Positions 16,626-25,428 of a stretch of DNA of 64,000 nucleotides are shown here, one piece after another. Position 1 is the stretch's first letter. Each line of letters opens with the position of its first letter. Below the pieces are notes generated by a model. It had not been told where the DNA came from and made no database searches. It saw nothing but the letters and a program-made list of their open reading frames with translations. The stretch is from the NCBI RefSeq assembly GCF_034479515.1, contig NZ_CP140152.1, positions 1,736,001-1,800,000 on the forward strand, written 5' to 3'. Made by a program: the position numbers and the translations under genes. Source of the stretch: Duganella zoogloeoides (GTDB taxonomy: Bacteria > Pseudomonadota > Gammaproteobacteria > Burkholderiales > Burkholderiaceae_D).

Positions 16626-17163
16626 ATGAACTTTTTCAGGCGCGCGCTGATTGCATCCACGTTGATGCTGGCCGCGTGCGAGGCCAGCGCGGACGAGGTG
16701 ATCACGCTCACCAGCGGCGCATGGTTGCCCTGCCTGTCCGAGCGCGCGCCACACCACGGCGTGGTGTCGCGCATCGTCACCGAGGCGTTCGCGCTGGAGG
16801 GCGTGCGGGTCAATTATATTTTCCGGCCGTGGAGCAGGGCCTATGCCGAAGCGCTGGGTGGCGGCGCGCATGGCACGGTGGTGTGGGGCGTGGCTGGGAG
16901 CGATACCGCGCGCAAGCGCGTTGGGAGGGCGCTTCGACCTGTTTCCGGCCGATCTGTACGTGGGCCTCGGCATCATGCGCCGTATCCTGACGCCGGAGCA
17001 GGCGACCCGGCTGACCTGGGATCCGCAGCCGTATAACGTCACCGCCTACCACCTGCTGCTGAACCGCAAGAATCCGGCCAATCCGCGTTACCTGGCGCTG
17101 TTCAATCGCGGCCTGAAAAAGCTGCGAGACAGTGGCAAGTACGCGCAGTACATGAGCCAATGA
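16626..17163 (+). pseudogene. Extracellular solute-binding protein, internally deleted and frameshifted
   Basis: The 5' part encodes a signal peptide (Met-Asn-Phe-Phe-Arg-Arg, hydrophobic core ending near Glu-Ala-Ser-Ala) and the start of a family 3 solute-binding fold (Pro-Trp-Ser-Arg-Ala-Tyr). Around 16920 the frame changes and the sequence jumps to the family's C-terminal part (Phe-Pro-Ala-Asp-Leu-Tyr-Val-Gly-Leu through Arg-Phe/Leu-Asn-Arg-Gly-Leu-Lys-Lys-Leu-Arg-Asp-Ser-Gly-Lys-Tyr). The two ends together cover about 175 residues against roughly 250 normally, so the middle is deleted. It lies between two tRNA-Leu copies. Confidence 0.8.
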
Positions 17164-17200
17164 AAAAAGCCGCAGGCCTTTGAAAGGACTGCGGCTTTTT
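17163..17200. terminator. Bidirectional terminator beside tRNA-Leu copy 2
   Basis: Hairpin with AAAAAAGCCGCAG and CTGCGGCTTTTT arms around a short loop. It is a diverged repeat of the terminator at 16321 and serves the broken solute-binding gene and tRNA-Leu copy 2. Confidence 0.82.
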
Positions 17201-17212
17201 CGCGGAATTCTG

Positions 17213-17297
17213 TGGTGCCCACGGAGGGACTCGAACCCCCACACCTTGCGGCACATGGACCTGAACCATGCGCGTCTACCAATTCCGCCACGTGGGC
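17213..17297 (-). tRNA. tRNA-Leu (anticodon CAG), copy 2
   Basis: Same 85-base class II tRNA as copy 1, including encoded CCA and anticodon CAG. The 5' leader (TGTTGCTGCTTTACT and GCGTGTTCTGCA) is also shared with copy 1, so the duplication included the promoter region. Confidence 0.97.
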
Positions 17298-17448
17298 ACT
17301 GTTGCTGCTTTACTGCTTGTTCTGCTGCGTGTTCTGCATCAGAGGCCAGAACTATACGGGACACTGCGCAAGTCGTCAAGCATTCGCCAGAAATATTACT
17401 TCTTGGCCTACAAACTAATATCGAATCGCTGCGTGCGCGAGGTGCTAG

Positions 17449-18126
17449 GTGCTGGTGTATTCGCTTGCTGGCTACGGCAAGTCGCCGGTCCGGGCGCAGC
17501 CGCTCACCATGGAGCAGAGCGTGGCCGAACTTGGTGCCGTACTGGCCGCGCGCAAGGTTGATGGTCCCCTGATCCTGGTCGGGCATTCGTATGGCGGTTT
17601 CCTGATCCGCGCATTTGCCGCCAACCATCCGCAGCGGGTGGCGGGCATGGTGTTCGTCGATCCGGCCGATGAGGGTTTCGAGGCGATCATTGGCCGCATC
17701 GATCCGGTGCGTACGCAGCAGGACCGGCGCCTGCTGGCTGGCGCAATTCCCGCCAAGTGGCAGGGTGAATTGCAGGCCATTCAGAAGTTGCTCGACGCCG
17801 GTCGTTTGCCGCCGATGCCGGCGCTGCCCGATGTGCCGGCCGTGCTGATCACCTCGGTGAAAGCGGACCCCGCGTCCGAGTTCTTCCAGGAGACACCCGC
17901 CATCGTCAAGCTCAAGCGTGAACGCCACGCTGCCTTCATCAGCCAGTTTTCCAGTGGCGCCCACGTGTTCACCCCTAATAGTGGTCATGGCATCCAGCGC
18001 CAGGAGCCGGAGCTCGTCGTCGCTGCCATCGACCAGGTCATCACGCTGGCCACTCAAGGCGCGGCGCGCACGGCCAAGGCCAGCGAGCAGCTCTCACAAG
18101 CAACTCCAACCCTGAAACAGCCATGA
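17449..18126 (+). pseudogene. Alpha/beta hydrolase, 5'-truncated
   Basis: Encodes the catalytic body of an alpha/beta hydrolase: Gly-Tyr-Gly-Lys-Ser near the start, nucleophile elbow Gly-His-Ser-Tyr-Gly-Gly, an Asp-containing strand and the catalytic His in Asn-Ser-Gly-His-Gly-Ile. The first strands and the oxyanion His-Gly region that precede Gly-Tyr-Gly-x-Ser in the family (about 50-80 residues) are missing. The open frame begins right after the tRNA-Leu copy 2 leader, which suggests truncation by the rearrangement that produced the tRNA copies. A GTG at 17449 keeps the frame open, so a product is possible, but it would probably not fold properly. It overlaps the next BlaI-like gene (ATGA). 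Confidence 0.65.
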
Positions 18127-18548
18127 AAAAGCCATCCAACGTATCGATCGACAGCACCGCAGCGGAGGCGCGCGGCCTGGAGGACCTGGCGCCGCGCGAG
18201 CGCGAAGTGGCCGAATGTGTGTACCGGCTGGGCGAGGCGGCCGCCGCGCAGATCCAGCAGCAACTGGGATCGGACCTGAGCAACTCGGCCGTACGCGCGA
18301 TGCTGGTGCGGCTCGAGGCGAAAGGCGTGCTCCAGCATCGCGCCGATGGTCAGCGCTACCTTTACAGCGCGGTGGCGCCGCAGGCGCAGGTGCGCGAGTC
18401 CGCGCTGAAAAAGCTGGTGGGCACGTTTTTCAACAATTCCACTGCCAGCGCTGCGACCGCCTTGCTCGGCATGTCCGGCAAAATGAGCAGCAAGGAACTC
18501 GATGACCTCGAGGCGATGATCGCCAAGGCGCGCAAGAAAGGGCGCTGA
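18123..18548 (+). CDS. BlaI/MecI/CopY-family repressor, second copy
   Basis: Repressor of the BlaI/MecI/CopY family (141 residues): Leu-Ala-Pro-Arg-Glu-Arg-Glu-Val-Ala-Glu, then Ser-Asn-Ser-Ala-Val-Arg-Ala-Met-Leu-Val-Arg-Leu-Glu (recognition helix) and a wing with Tyr-Leu-Tyr-Ser-Ala-Val. It overlaps the truncated hydrolase by four bases and the start of the broken M56 protease by one (TGATG). The repressor itself is intact. Since its protease partner is dead, it may act as a constitutive repressor or be on the way to loss. Confidence 0.85.
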   Translation: MKKPSNVSIDSTAAEARGLEDLAPREREVAECVYRLGEAAAAQIQQQLGSDLSNSAVRAMLVRLEAKGVLQHRADGQRYLYSAVAPQAQVRESALKKLVGTFFNNSTASAATALLGMSGKMSSKELDDLEAMIAKARKKGR

Positions 18549-20040
18549 TGGCGGGCACTGACCTCGCCCAACTGCTGCTCAAGCAATGTGTGACGGTCGT
18601 GTTGTTGTTGCTGGTGCTGCGCCTGCTGAGCGGTGCTTCGGCGGCGCGCCGCGTGTTCGCTGCCCGCTGCGGCGTGGTGGCGTTGCTGCTGATGCCGTTG
18701 GCTTGGCTGGCGCTGCCGTCGGCGGCGCCGGCGTTCCGGTTCGACATGTCGCTGGCAGTATCGGCCCCGGTGCAACCGCCACTCGAGATTCCTGCCATCG
18801 TCACCACCGCTGTGGTGCCTGATCTCGACCATGTCGTGTCGCTGCCTGCGCGCGGCGCGCAGTGGGGGCGCTGGCTGCTGGCAGCTTACGTGTTCGGTGT
18901 GGCGTGGCACCTGCTGCGGCTGGCGGCAGGCGTGTGGCGCCTTTACCGGGCAGCGGCGCAGGCGCGTGCGCTGGTCGCATAGCCGTGGGTCGATGCGCTG
19001 GCGCGGCTGCGTACCGAGTTGGGCCTGCGGCGCCAGGTGCCTGCTGGTCGACGATATGGCAGTATCCCCGTACAGCTGGGGTTGGCGCACCCCTGTCATC
19101 GTGCTTGATCATTGCAGCGTGGACAGTGCCGATCCCGACGCCGTGCTGGCCCACGAACTGGCCCATATCCGCGCCTACGACTGGCCGATGCTGCTGCTCG
19201 CACGCGTGCTGTTTGCCCTGTACTGGTGGCACCCGCTGATGTATCCGCTGCGGCGCATGCTTGAACATGATACCGAATGCGCCGCCGACGATGCGGTGCT
19301 GGCGGCCGGCGTCAGGCCGTCGCATTACGCGCATACCTTGCTGACGGTATCGCGCCAGGTTGTCGGCGGCACTGGCGGCACGGTAGCCAACCGCATCGCC
19401 AGCCGTGGCGCCATGCTGGTAGCGCGCATCGCGGCGCTGCTCGAGGCGCGCCGTCCGCGCGGCCGCGTCAGTGCCCGCCAGTGGTAGGGTGGGGCGCTGG
19501 CCACGCTGGCGCTGGTCGGCCTGATTGGCAATCTGCAATGGCGCGGCGAGCAGGTGCTGTGGCCCGACGCCTTGCTGCCGGCGGCGGGCATCATGACACC
19601 ATCGCGCTGCTCGCTGCGCTCGACAATCCGAATTTCCGCCAGTTGGCCGTGGCCATGCGCGCGGCGGTCATTCGTTCCGCCAGCGCGCCGCCATTCCGGC
19701 CTTGCTGCTGGCCTTGCGCGATTCGCGGCCGGTGGTGAGACAGCTGGCGTTATGGGGACTGGGTGAAATGCGGTTTCCGGAAACCGCGCCGGCCGTCGCG
19801 GCATTGCTGGCTGACGCCGATGCGGCCGGTGCACTGGGCGACATGGGTGAAACCCGCTGGCTTGCGGTCATGATCGCCATGCTGGGCGACGATGCGCCGC
19901 TGGTGCGCGCCAGGGTAGCGCATGCATTAGGTGACCTGCAGGCGCCGGCAGCGATTGCCATGTTGCGCCAGCATGCCGGCGATGCAGATCCCGAAGTCGC
20001 CAGCGAAGTGGCCTGGGCGCTCAACGAGCTGGCGCAATGA
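18548..20040 (+). pseudogene. M56 (BlaR1-like) protease with C-terminal HEAT repeats, decayed
   Basis: A former M56 membrane protease of about 490 codons. Frame one (18548-18982) gives the N-terminal membrane segments and ends at an in-frame TAG. A different frame continues with the zinc motif His-Glu-Leu-Ala-His-Ile-Arg-Ala-Tyr-Asp and the Glu-x2-Cys-Ala-Ala-Asp-Asp-Ala-Val motif, then stops at 19487. A third frame (about 19702-20040) encodes HEAT-like repeats (Pro-Val-Val-Arg-Gln-Leu-Ala-Leu-Trp-Gly-Leu-Gly). At least two frameshifts and a nonsense codon rule out a full product. It contrasts with the open M56 gene at the window start. Confidence 0.85.
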
Positions 20041-20078
20041 AAAAAGCCGCAGACTTCATGAAAGTCTGCGGCTTCTTT
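20039..20078. terminator. Bidirectional terminator beside tRNA-Leu copy 3
   Basis: Hairpin with arms GCCGCAGACTTTCA-like and TGAAAGTCTGCGGC between A- and T-rich ends, the third member of the tRNA-Leu terminator set. The stem is longer than in the other two. Confidence 0.8.
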
Positions 20079-20089
20079 GCGGAATTCTG

Positions 20090-20174
20090 TGGTGCCCACG
20101 GAGGGACTCGAACCCCCACACCTTGCGGCACATGGACCTGAACCATGCGCGTCTACCAATTCCGCCACGTGGGC
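20090..20174 (-). tRNA. tRNA-Leu (anticodon CAG), copy 3
   Basis: Identical 85-base class II tRNA with anticodon CAG and encoded CCA. Its upstream leader diverges from copies 1 and 2 after a few bases, so it has a different promoter region and is probably the original or an older copy. Confidence 0.97.
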
Positions 20175-20515
20175 ACTGATGCTGCATATGCTAAAAAGGG
20201 TAGGTTTCGTACCAGATGAACTTGCGTTCCATACTGCACATCAACCCGGTCTAGCATTCCTGCTTTGCTTTCGTTTTTCAACGTTGTCGCTGCAAGAGAC
20301 CAAGATTATAGAGCAATCTTGCGCGATGTCAAACGTCATTTTCAGAAAATGTTTGAAAAATTGCCCAGAGTGCGTACGAATTAGGCTATCGCCGCGTTTC
20401 CAAGTACACTACGGCTGTCGTCTGGCATATATATGCACAATATCAGTATCCCCGACGATTTTTGCCAGGCCGGATTTACCCAATACTGTCAATAACAACA
20501 CCATAGAAATAACTT
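20175..20515. other. Intergenic region: tRNA-Leu copy 3 and rnr promoters
   Basis: About 340 bases, more AT-rich than the surroundings. It must hold the divergent promoters of tRNA-Leu copy 3 (minus) and rnr (plus). A TATATATGC stretch near 20427 could be a -10 region for rnr. No coding sequence or RNA gene is recognised here. Confidence 0.4.
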
Positions 20516-22987
20516 TTGAGCCAAATTACACACACCATTCCAAGCCGTGAGGAAATTCTCGGCATCTTCCGCAGCGCCCAACGGTCGCTTGACCTGCTCG
20601 CGGTAGCGAAGTCGCTCGACGTAGCGACCGACGCCCAGGCCGTGCTGTCGCGCCGCCTGAACGCCATGCAGCGCGACGGCCAGATCGTCGTCGATGACGC
20701 CGGCAATTTCACCCTCGCTGAAGACACCGGTTTTATCGCCGGCAAGGTCAGCAGCCACCGCGACGGTTTCGGCTTCGTGATCCCGGATGAGCCGGGCGAA
20801 GACCTGTTCCTGCCAGAGAAAGAAATGCAGAAAGTGCTGCATGGCGACCGCGTGATGGCCAAGGTGGTCGGTGTCGATCGCCGCGGCCGCAAGGAAGGCA
20901 CGATTGTCGAAGTCGTCAGCCGCGCCAACACCCACATCATCGGCCGCCTGCTCAATGAAAACGGTACCTGGGTGGTGGCGCCCGAAGACCAGCGCATCGG
21001 CCAGGACGTCCTGGTCGAGGGTTCGGTCGGTAAGGCCAAGGCCGGGCAGGTCGTCAGCGTGGAGCTGACCGAGCAACCGATGCGCTTCAAGCAGCCGGTG
21101 GGCAAGATCGTTGAAATCCTCGGCTCGCTCGACGACCCGGGCATGGAGATCGAAATCGCCGTGCGCAAGTTCAACGTGCCGCACGTGTTTTCGCCAGCCG
21201 CGCTCAAGCAGGCCAACAAGCTGCCCGACCACGTGCGCGAAGCCGACCTGGGCGAGCGCGTCGATCTGCGCGACGTGCCGCTGGTCACCATCGACGGCGA
21301 AGACGCGCGCGACTTCGACGATGCGGTCTATTGCGAACCGGTCAAGATCGGCCGCGCCAACGGCTATCGCCTGATCGTCGCGATTGCCGACGTGAGCCAC
21401 TACGTCAAGCCGAACGATGCGCTCGATACCGACGCACTGGAGCGCAGCACGTCGGTGTACTTCCCGCGCCGCGTGATCCCGATGCTGCCGGAAAAACTGT
21501 CGAACGGCCTGTGCTCGCTGAACCCGGCCGTCGATCGCCTCACGCTGGTCTGCGACGCCGTGATCACCGCCAAGGGCGAGATCAAGGCGTACCAGTTCTA
21601 CCCGGCCGTAATCCACTCGGCCGCGCGCCTGACCTATACCGAAGTAGCCGACATCCTCGGCGACAAGCAGGGACCGGCAGCCAAGCGCCGCCCGGGCCTG
21701 GTGCCGCACCTGGACAACCTGTACGACGTGTTCCAGGCCTTGCTGAAGGCGCGCAGCGAACGCGGCGCGATCGACTTCGAAACCACCGAAACCTATATCG
21801 TCAGCAATCCATCGACCGGCAAGATCGAAAAGATCATTCCGCGCACCCGCAACGATGCGCACCGCCTGATCGAGGAATGCATGTTGACCGCCAACGTCTG
21901 CGCGGCTGACCTACTGATTCGCAACAAGCACCCGGGCACGTACCGCATCCACGCCAGCCCCACCGCTGAAAAGCTCAAGCAGGTGCGCACGTTCCTCAAG
22001 CAGGTGAACCTGACCCTGGAAGGCGGCGACAAGCCGGCCGCCGGCGACTACGCGTCGCTGATGCGCCAGATCAAGGAGCGCCCGGACGCGTCGCTGCTGC
22101 AAACCATGCTGCTGCGCTCGATGCAGCAAGCCGTGTACAGCCCCGACAATATCGGCCATTTCGGCCTGGCTTACGAGGCGTATGCCCACTTCACCAGCCC
22201 GATCCGCCGCTACCCCGACCTGCTGACGCACCGCGCCATCAAGGCGATCCTGGTGGGCAAAAAATACGAGCCGAAGATTCCCGAGTCGAGCGTATTGAAC
22301 ACCAACGTCTCCAACGCCACGCGCAAGCAGCAGGCCAAGGACAAGGCCGAGGGCAAAGAGAAAAAAGCTGCCGACCTCACCATCTGGGACGCGCTGGGCG
22401 TGCACTGCTCGGCCAACGAACGGCGCGCCGACGAAGCGTCGCGCGATGTCGAAGCCTGGCTCAAGTGCTACTTCATGCAGGACAAGCTGGGCGAGGAATT
22501 CACCGGCATCATCACCGGCGTGGCCACGTTCGGCATCTTTGTCCAGCTCGACCAGCTGTTCGTCGAAGGCATGGTCCACGTCACCGACCTCGGCTCCGAC
22601 TACTTCCAGTACGACGACGCCCGCCACGAACTCAAGGGCGAACGCACCGGCAAGCGCTTCCAGCTGACCGACCGCGTGACCGTGCAAGTGGTGCGCGTGG
22701 ACCTGGAAATGCGCAAGATCGACCTGCGCCTGTCCGGTCCCGATGCACCGCCACCGAAGCCGGAAGGCAGCGGCAACGGCGGCAAGGATCGCAACAAGAC
22801 CAACATCAAGCCGGGCCCGACCACGTCGCAGCGCCACGAGGTGAAAGCCACGGCAGCGGATAACAACGGCGGTAACAAGCCCAAGTCCCGTTCCCGTGGC
22901 GGCCGCAGCAAGAACAATGCCGCGGCGTCTGCCCCGGCAGCACCCCAGGCAGCAAAACCTGCCGCAAAAAGTAAGAAGAAGCGATAA
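20516..22987 (+). CDS. rnr: Ribonuclease R (3'-5' exoribonuclease)
   Basis: Processive RNase R (823 residues), which degrades structured RNA and takes part in RNA quality control and stable-RNA processing. Order: N-terminal winged-helix (residues 1-75), cold-shock domains (about 80-230), RNB catalytic domain with the acidic cluster in Asp-Gly-Glu-Asp-Ala-Arg-Asp-Phe-Asp-Asp-Ala (about 260-590), and an S1 domain (about 645-735). A Lys/Gly/Asn-rich basic tail follows. The start is a TTG. rlmB follows after four bases, the classic rnr-rlmB pair. Confidence 0.96.
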   Translation: MSQITHTIPSREEILGIFRSAQRSLDLLAVAKSLDVATDAQAVLSRRLNAMQRDGQIVVDDAGNFTLAEDTGFIAGKVSSHRDGFGFVIPDEPGEDLFLPEKEMQKVLHGDRVMAKVVGVDRRGRKEGTIVEVVSRANTHIIGRLLNENGTWVVAPEDQRIGQDVLVEGSVGKAKAGQVVSVELTEQPMRFKQPVGKIVEILGSLDDPGMEIEIAVRKFNVPHVFSPAALKQANKLPDHVREADLGERVDLRDVPLVTIDGEDARDFDDAVYCEPVKIGRANGYRLIVAIADVSHYVKPNDALDTDALERSTSVYFPRRVIPMLPEKLSNGLCSLNPAVDRLTLVCDAVITAKGEIKAYQFYPAVIHSAARLTYTEVADILGDKQGPAAKRRPGLVPHLDNLYDVFQALLKARSERGAIDFETTETYIVSNPSTGKIEKIIPRTRNDAHRLIEECMLTANVCAADLLIRNKHPGTYRIHASPTAEKLKQVRTFLKQVNLTLEGGDKPAAGDYASLMRQIKERPDASLLQTMLLRSMQQAVYSPDNIGHFGLAYEAYAHFTSPIRRYPDLLTHRAIKAILVGKKYEPKIPESSVLNTNVSNATRKQQAKDKAEGKEKKAADLTIWDALGVHCSANERRADEASRDVEAWLKCYFMQDKLGEEFTGIITGVATFGIFVQLDQLFVEGMVHVTDLGSDYFQYDDARHELKGERTGKRFQLTDRVTVQVVRVDLEMRKIDLRLSGPDAPPPKPEGSGNGGKDRNKTNIKPGPTTSQRHEVKATAADNNGGNKPKSRSRGGRSKNNAAASAPAAPQAAKPAAKSKKKR

Positions 22988-22991
22988 GTAA

Positions 22992-23735
22992 ATGAAGAAC
23001 AAAATGATTTTTGGGTTCCACGCGGTGACCTCGCGCTTGCGTCACGAGGCGTCGTCGGTGGAAGAGATTTTCATCGACGCCACGCGCGACGACCGCCGCA
23101 TGAAAGACCTGGTGGCCAACGCCAAGGCTGCCGGCGTGCGCATCATGCCGGTCGATTCGGCCCGCCTCGACAAGATCGTCGGCACTCGCCGCCACCAGGG
23201 CGTGATCGCCTTTGCGTCGCAGCTGGCGCTGGCGCGCAACCTCGATGAACTGCTCGACGCCATCGATGGTCCGCCGCTGCTGCTGGTCCTCGACGGCATT
23301 ACCGATCCGCACAACCTCGGCGCCTGCCTGCGGGTGGCCGACGGTGTGGGCGCGCACGCGGTGATCGTACCGAAAGACCGCGCCGTGGGCCTGAATGCCA
23401 CTGCCGCCAAGGTGGCCAGCGGCGCCGCCGAGACCGTGCCATACATCACGGTGACCAATCTGGCGCGCACGCTGCGCGAGCTGAAAGAGCGCGACATCTG
23501 GCTGATCGGCACGTCCGATGACGGCGAGAAGGGCCTGTACGAAGCCGATTTCACCGGCCCGACTGCGCTGGTCATGGGGTCGGAAGGCGAGGGCATGCGC
23601 CGCCTGACGCGCGAAACCTGCGACGTGCTGGTGAGCATTCCAATGTTCGGCTCGGTCGAGAGCCTGAACGTGTCGGTGGCGTCGGGCGTGTGCCTGTACG
23701 AGGCGCGCCGCCAGCGCATCGCCAAGGAAGCTTAA
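22992..23735 (+). CDS. rlmB: 23S rRNA (guanosine-2251-2'-O)-methyltransferase
   Basis: SpoU-family (SPOUT) RNA methyltransferase (247 residues) that 2'-O-methylates G2251 of 23S rRNA. An N-terminal substrate-binding domain (about 1-75) precedes the knot domain with motif 1 (Asp-Pro-His-Asn-Leu-Gly-Ala), motif 2 (Gly-Ser-Glu-Gly-Glu-Gly-Met) and motif 3 (Ile-Pro-Met-x-Gly-x-Val-Glu-Ser-Leu-Asn-Val-Ser-Val-Ala). It begins four bases after rnr, so both are in one operon. Confidence 0.96.
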   Translation: MKNKMIFGFHAVTSRLRHEASSVEEIFIDATRDDRRMKDLVANAKAAGVRIMPVDSARLDKIVGTRRHQGVIAFASQLALARNLDELLDAIDGPPLLLVLDGITDPHNLGACLRVADGVGAHAVIVPKDRAVGLNATAAKVASGAAETVPYITVTNLARTLRELKERDIWLIGTSDDGEKGLYEADFTGPTALVMGSEGEGMRRLTRETCDVLVSIPMFGSVESLNVSVASGVCLYEARRQRIAKEA

Positions 23736-23853
23736 GTTCCAGCAGCACCCTGGGGCCTCCTGCCGGGAGGTCCTTGCAAGTCCCTCCGGCAGTTCCCTAC
23801 GAGCTAAGCCAACTTACGCTAAGATACGCGTTTCCGTTGTCACTCGAACACCC

Positions 23854-24606
23854 ATGTTCCACCATCTGCGCCAAGACATCAACAGCATCATCGAACGCGA
23901 CCCCGCTGCCCGCAATGCCTGGGAAGTGCTCACCTGTTATCCCGGATTGCAGGCGATCGTCATGCACCGCTGGGCGTCGTGGTGCTGGTGGCACGGCGCC
24001 AAGTGGCTGGGGCGCTTCATCTCGTATGGTGCGCGCATCGTCACCGGCATCGAAATCCATCCCGGCGCCACGATCGGGCGCCGCGTATTCATCGACCACG
24101 GCTTTGGCGTGGTGATCGGCGAGACTGCCGAGATCGGCGACGACTGCACCATCTACCAGGGCGTCACCCTTGGCGGCACGTCGCTGCACGCGGGCGCCAA
24201 GCGACATCCCACTTTGGGGCGCGGCGTGATCATCGGCGCCGGCGCCCAGGTGCTTGGCGGTTTTACCGTCGGCGACTATGCCAAGGTGGGCTCGAACGCG
24301 GTACTCCTGAAACCGGTGCCTGCGGGCGCCACTGCCGTCGGCAATCCGGCCCATGTCGTCCAGAAGGATTTACTCGGCGCTGCCGCCACTCCCCTCGCTT
24401 CCAGCCCGTTCTCGGCCTACGGCGTCACGCCAAACGGCGACGATCCGCTGTCGAAAGCGCTGCGCGGCCTGATCGAAAACGCCGTCAAGCAGGAGGCGCG
24501 CATCGAGCGCCTGGTCGCCACCATGCGCGCAGCCGGCCTCGAGTGCCAGGGCGTGCCTGAATGTGATAAATTAAATTCCGATCAATTGAACAAGCTCGTC
24601 GAATAA
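23854..24606 (+). CDS. cysE: Serine O-acetyltransferase
   Basis: First committed enzyme of cysteine synthesis: acetyl-CoA plus L-serine gives O-acetylserine. The protein (250 residues) has an N-terminal helical part and a left-handed beta-helix (hexapeptide repeats from about residue 65, with Ile-Asp-His-Gly-Phe-Gly-Val-Val-Ile-Gly-Glu-Thr-Ala). The His in Asp-His-Gly is the catalytic base in the family. The longer tail (about residues 175-250) resembles the shorter SrpH/NifP-like class plus a coiled extension. It is separated from rlmB by about 120 bases and is followed by yceH. Confidence 0.92.
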   Translation: MFHHLRQDINSIIERDPAARNAWEVLTCYPGLQAIVMHRWASWCWWHGAKWLGRFISYGARIVTGIEIHPGATIGRRVFIDHGFGVVIGETAEIGDDCTIYQGVTLGGTSLHAGAKRHPTLGRGVIIGAGAQVLGGFTVGDYAKVGSNAVLLKPVPAGATAVGNPAHVVQKDLLGAAATPLASSPFSAYGVTPNGDDPLSKALRGLIENAVKQEARIERLVATMRAAGLECQGVPECDKLNSDQLNKLVE

Positions 24607-24636
24607 CGCGAATAACCAGAAGAAGGAACGCTGCAC

Positions 24637-25314
24637 ATGGAAACAACGCCCGAAGGCCTCGAGATACTGGACCCGTTCGAGCTGCGCGTGCTGGCCGTGC
24701 TGGCCGAGAAGGAAGCGCTCACGCCCGATAACTATCCGCTGTCACTGAACGCGCTGGTCAATGGTTGCAATCAATTGTCGAGCCGCGACCCGGTGATGTC
24801 GATTTCGGAAGACACGGTGGCCGAGGTGTTGCAGCGGCTGATGCAGGCCAAGTACGTCAACGGCATCACCCAGGCCGGTGCACGCGTGACCAAGTACGAG
24901 CACCGCCTGCGCATCAAGTTCACGCTGGAGCAGGACAAGCTGGCCGTGCTGACCATGCTGATGCTGCGCGGCCTGCAAACGGCCGGAGAAATCCGCACCC
25001 GCAGCGGTCGCCTGCACGACTTCAAGTCGGTGGCCGAGGTGGAACATGCGCTGCAATTTTTGATCGACAAATATCCGCCGCTAGTGTCGAAACTGCCGCT
25101 GGCGCCCGGCACCAAGGAGCCGCGCTACGGCCACCTGCTGGCCGGCGAAGAAGCGCTGGCACGCGAGGAAACCGCCGCCAGCCTGGGCGGCTCGGTCGGC
25201 GGTGCGGGGCAGGGGACAAAAATCGGCGCGCTTGAGCAGGAAGTGCAGCAGCTGCGCCGCCAGGTCGATGACTTGACGGCGCAGTTCGCCGCCTTCCGCC
25301 AGCAGTTTGAATAA
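24637..25314 (+). CDS. YceH family (DUF480) protein
   Basis: Conserved winged-helix protein (225 residues) of the DUF480/YceH family. The N-terminal half shows Leu-Asp-Pro-Phe-Glu-Leu-Arg-Val-Leu-Ala-Val-Leu-Ala-Glu-Lys-Glu and Thr-Pro-Asp-Asn-Tyr-Pro-Leu-Ser-Leu-Asn, the family signature. Two tandem winged-helix domains are followed by a C-terminal coiled coil (about 195-225). No enzyme activity is known for the family; cytoplasmic. A GAAGGAACG ribosome site precedes the ATG. Confidence 0.88.
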   Translation: METTPEGLEILDPFELRVLAVLAEKEALTPDNYPLSLNALVNGCNQLSSRDPVMSISEDTVAEVLQRLMQAKYVNGITQAGARVTKYEHRLRIKFTLEQDKLAVLTMLMLRGLQTAGEIRTRSGRLHDFKSVAEVEHALQFLIDKYPPLVSKLPLAPGTKEPRYGHLLAGEEALAREETAASLGGSVGGAGQGTKIGALEQEVQQLRRQVDDLTAQFAAFRQQFE

Positions 25315-25327
25315 TCAGAAACGCTGC

Positions 25328-25428
25328 AAGCGCCTGATCCAGGCTTCGGAGCAGGGCGCAGCGACGAAGACAGTACGAGCGTACGGCGAGGAGTTGCAAC
25401 GCCGCGCTGGAGGCTGGATCAGGCGCTT
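25328..25428. repeat. Nested inverted repeat between convergent genes
   Basis: Perfect 15-base arms AAGCGCCTGATCCAG (25328-25342) and CTGGATCAGGCGCTT (25414-25428) enclose about 70 bases that include the central palindrome GTACG-AG-CGTAC (25372-25383 region) and further partly complementary GC-rich stretches. It lies between yceH and the oppositely oriented ABC permease gene. It could form a long cruciform or RNA hairpin, acting as a bidirectional terminator or a dispersed REP-like element. Confidence 0.75.

Noticed and set aside
16321..20174. Possible CRISPR-like or other spaced repeat array
   Set aside because: The spaced repeats are complete tRNA-Leu genes with their terminators, 0.8-2.9 kb apart; no short repeats or spacers.
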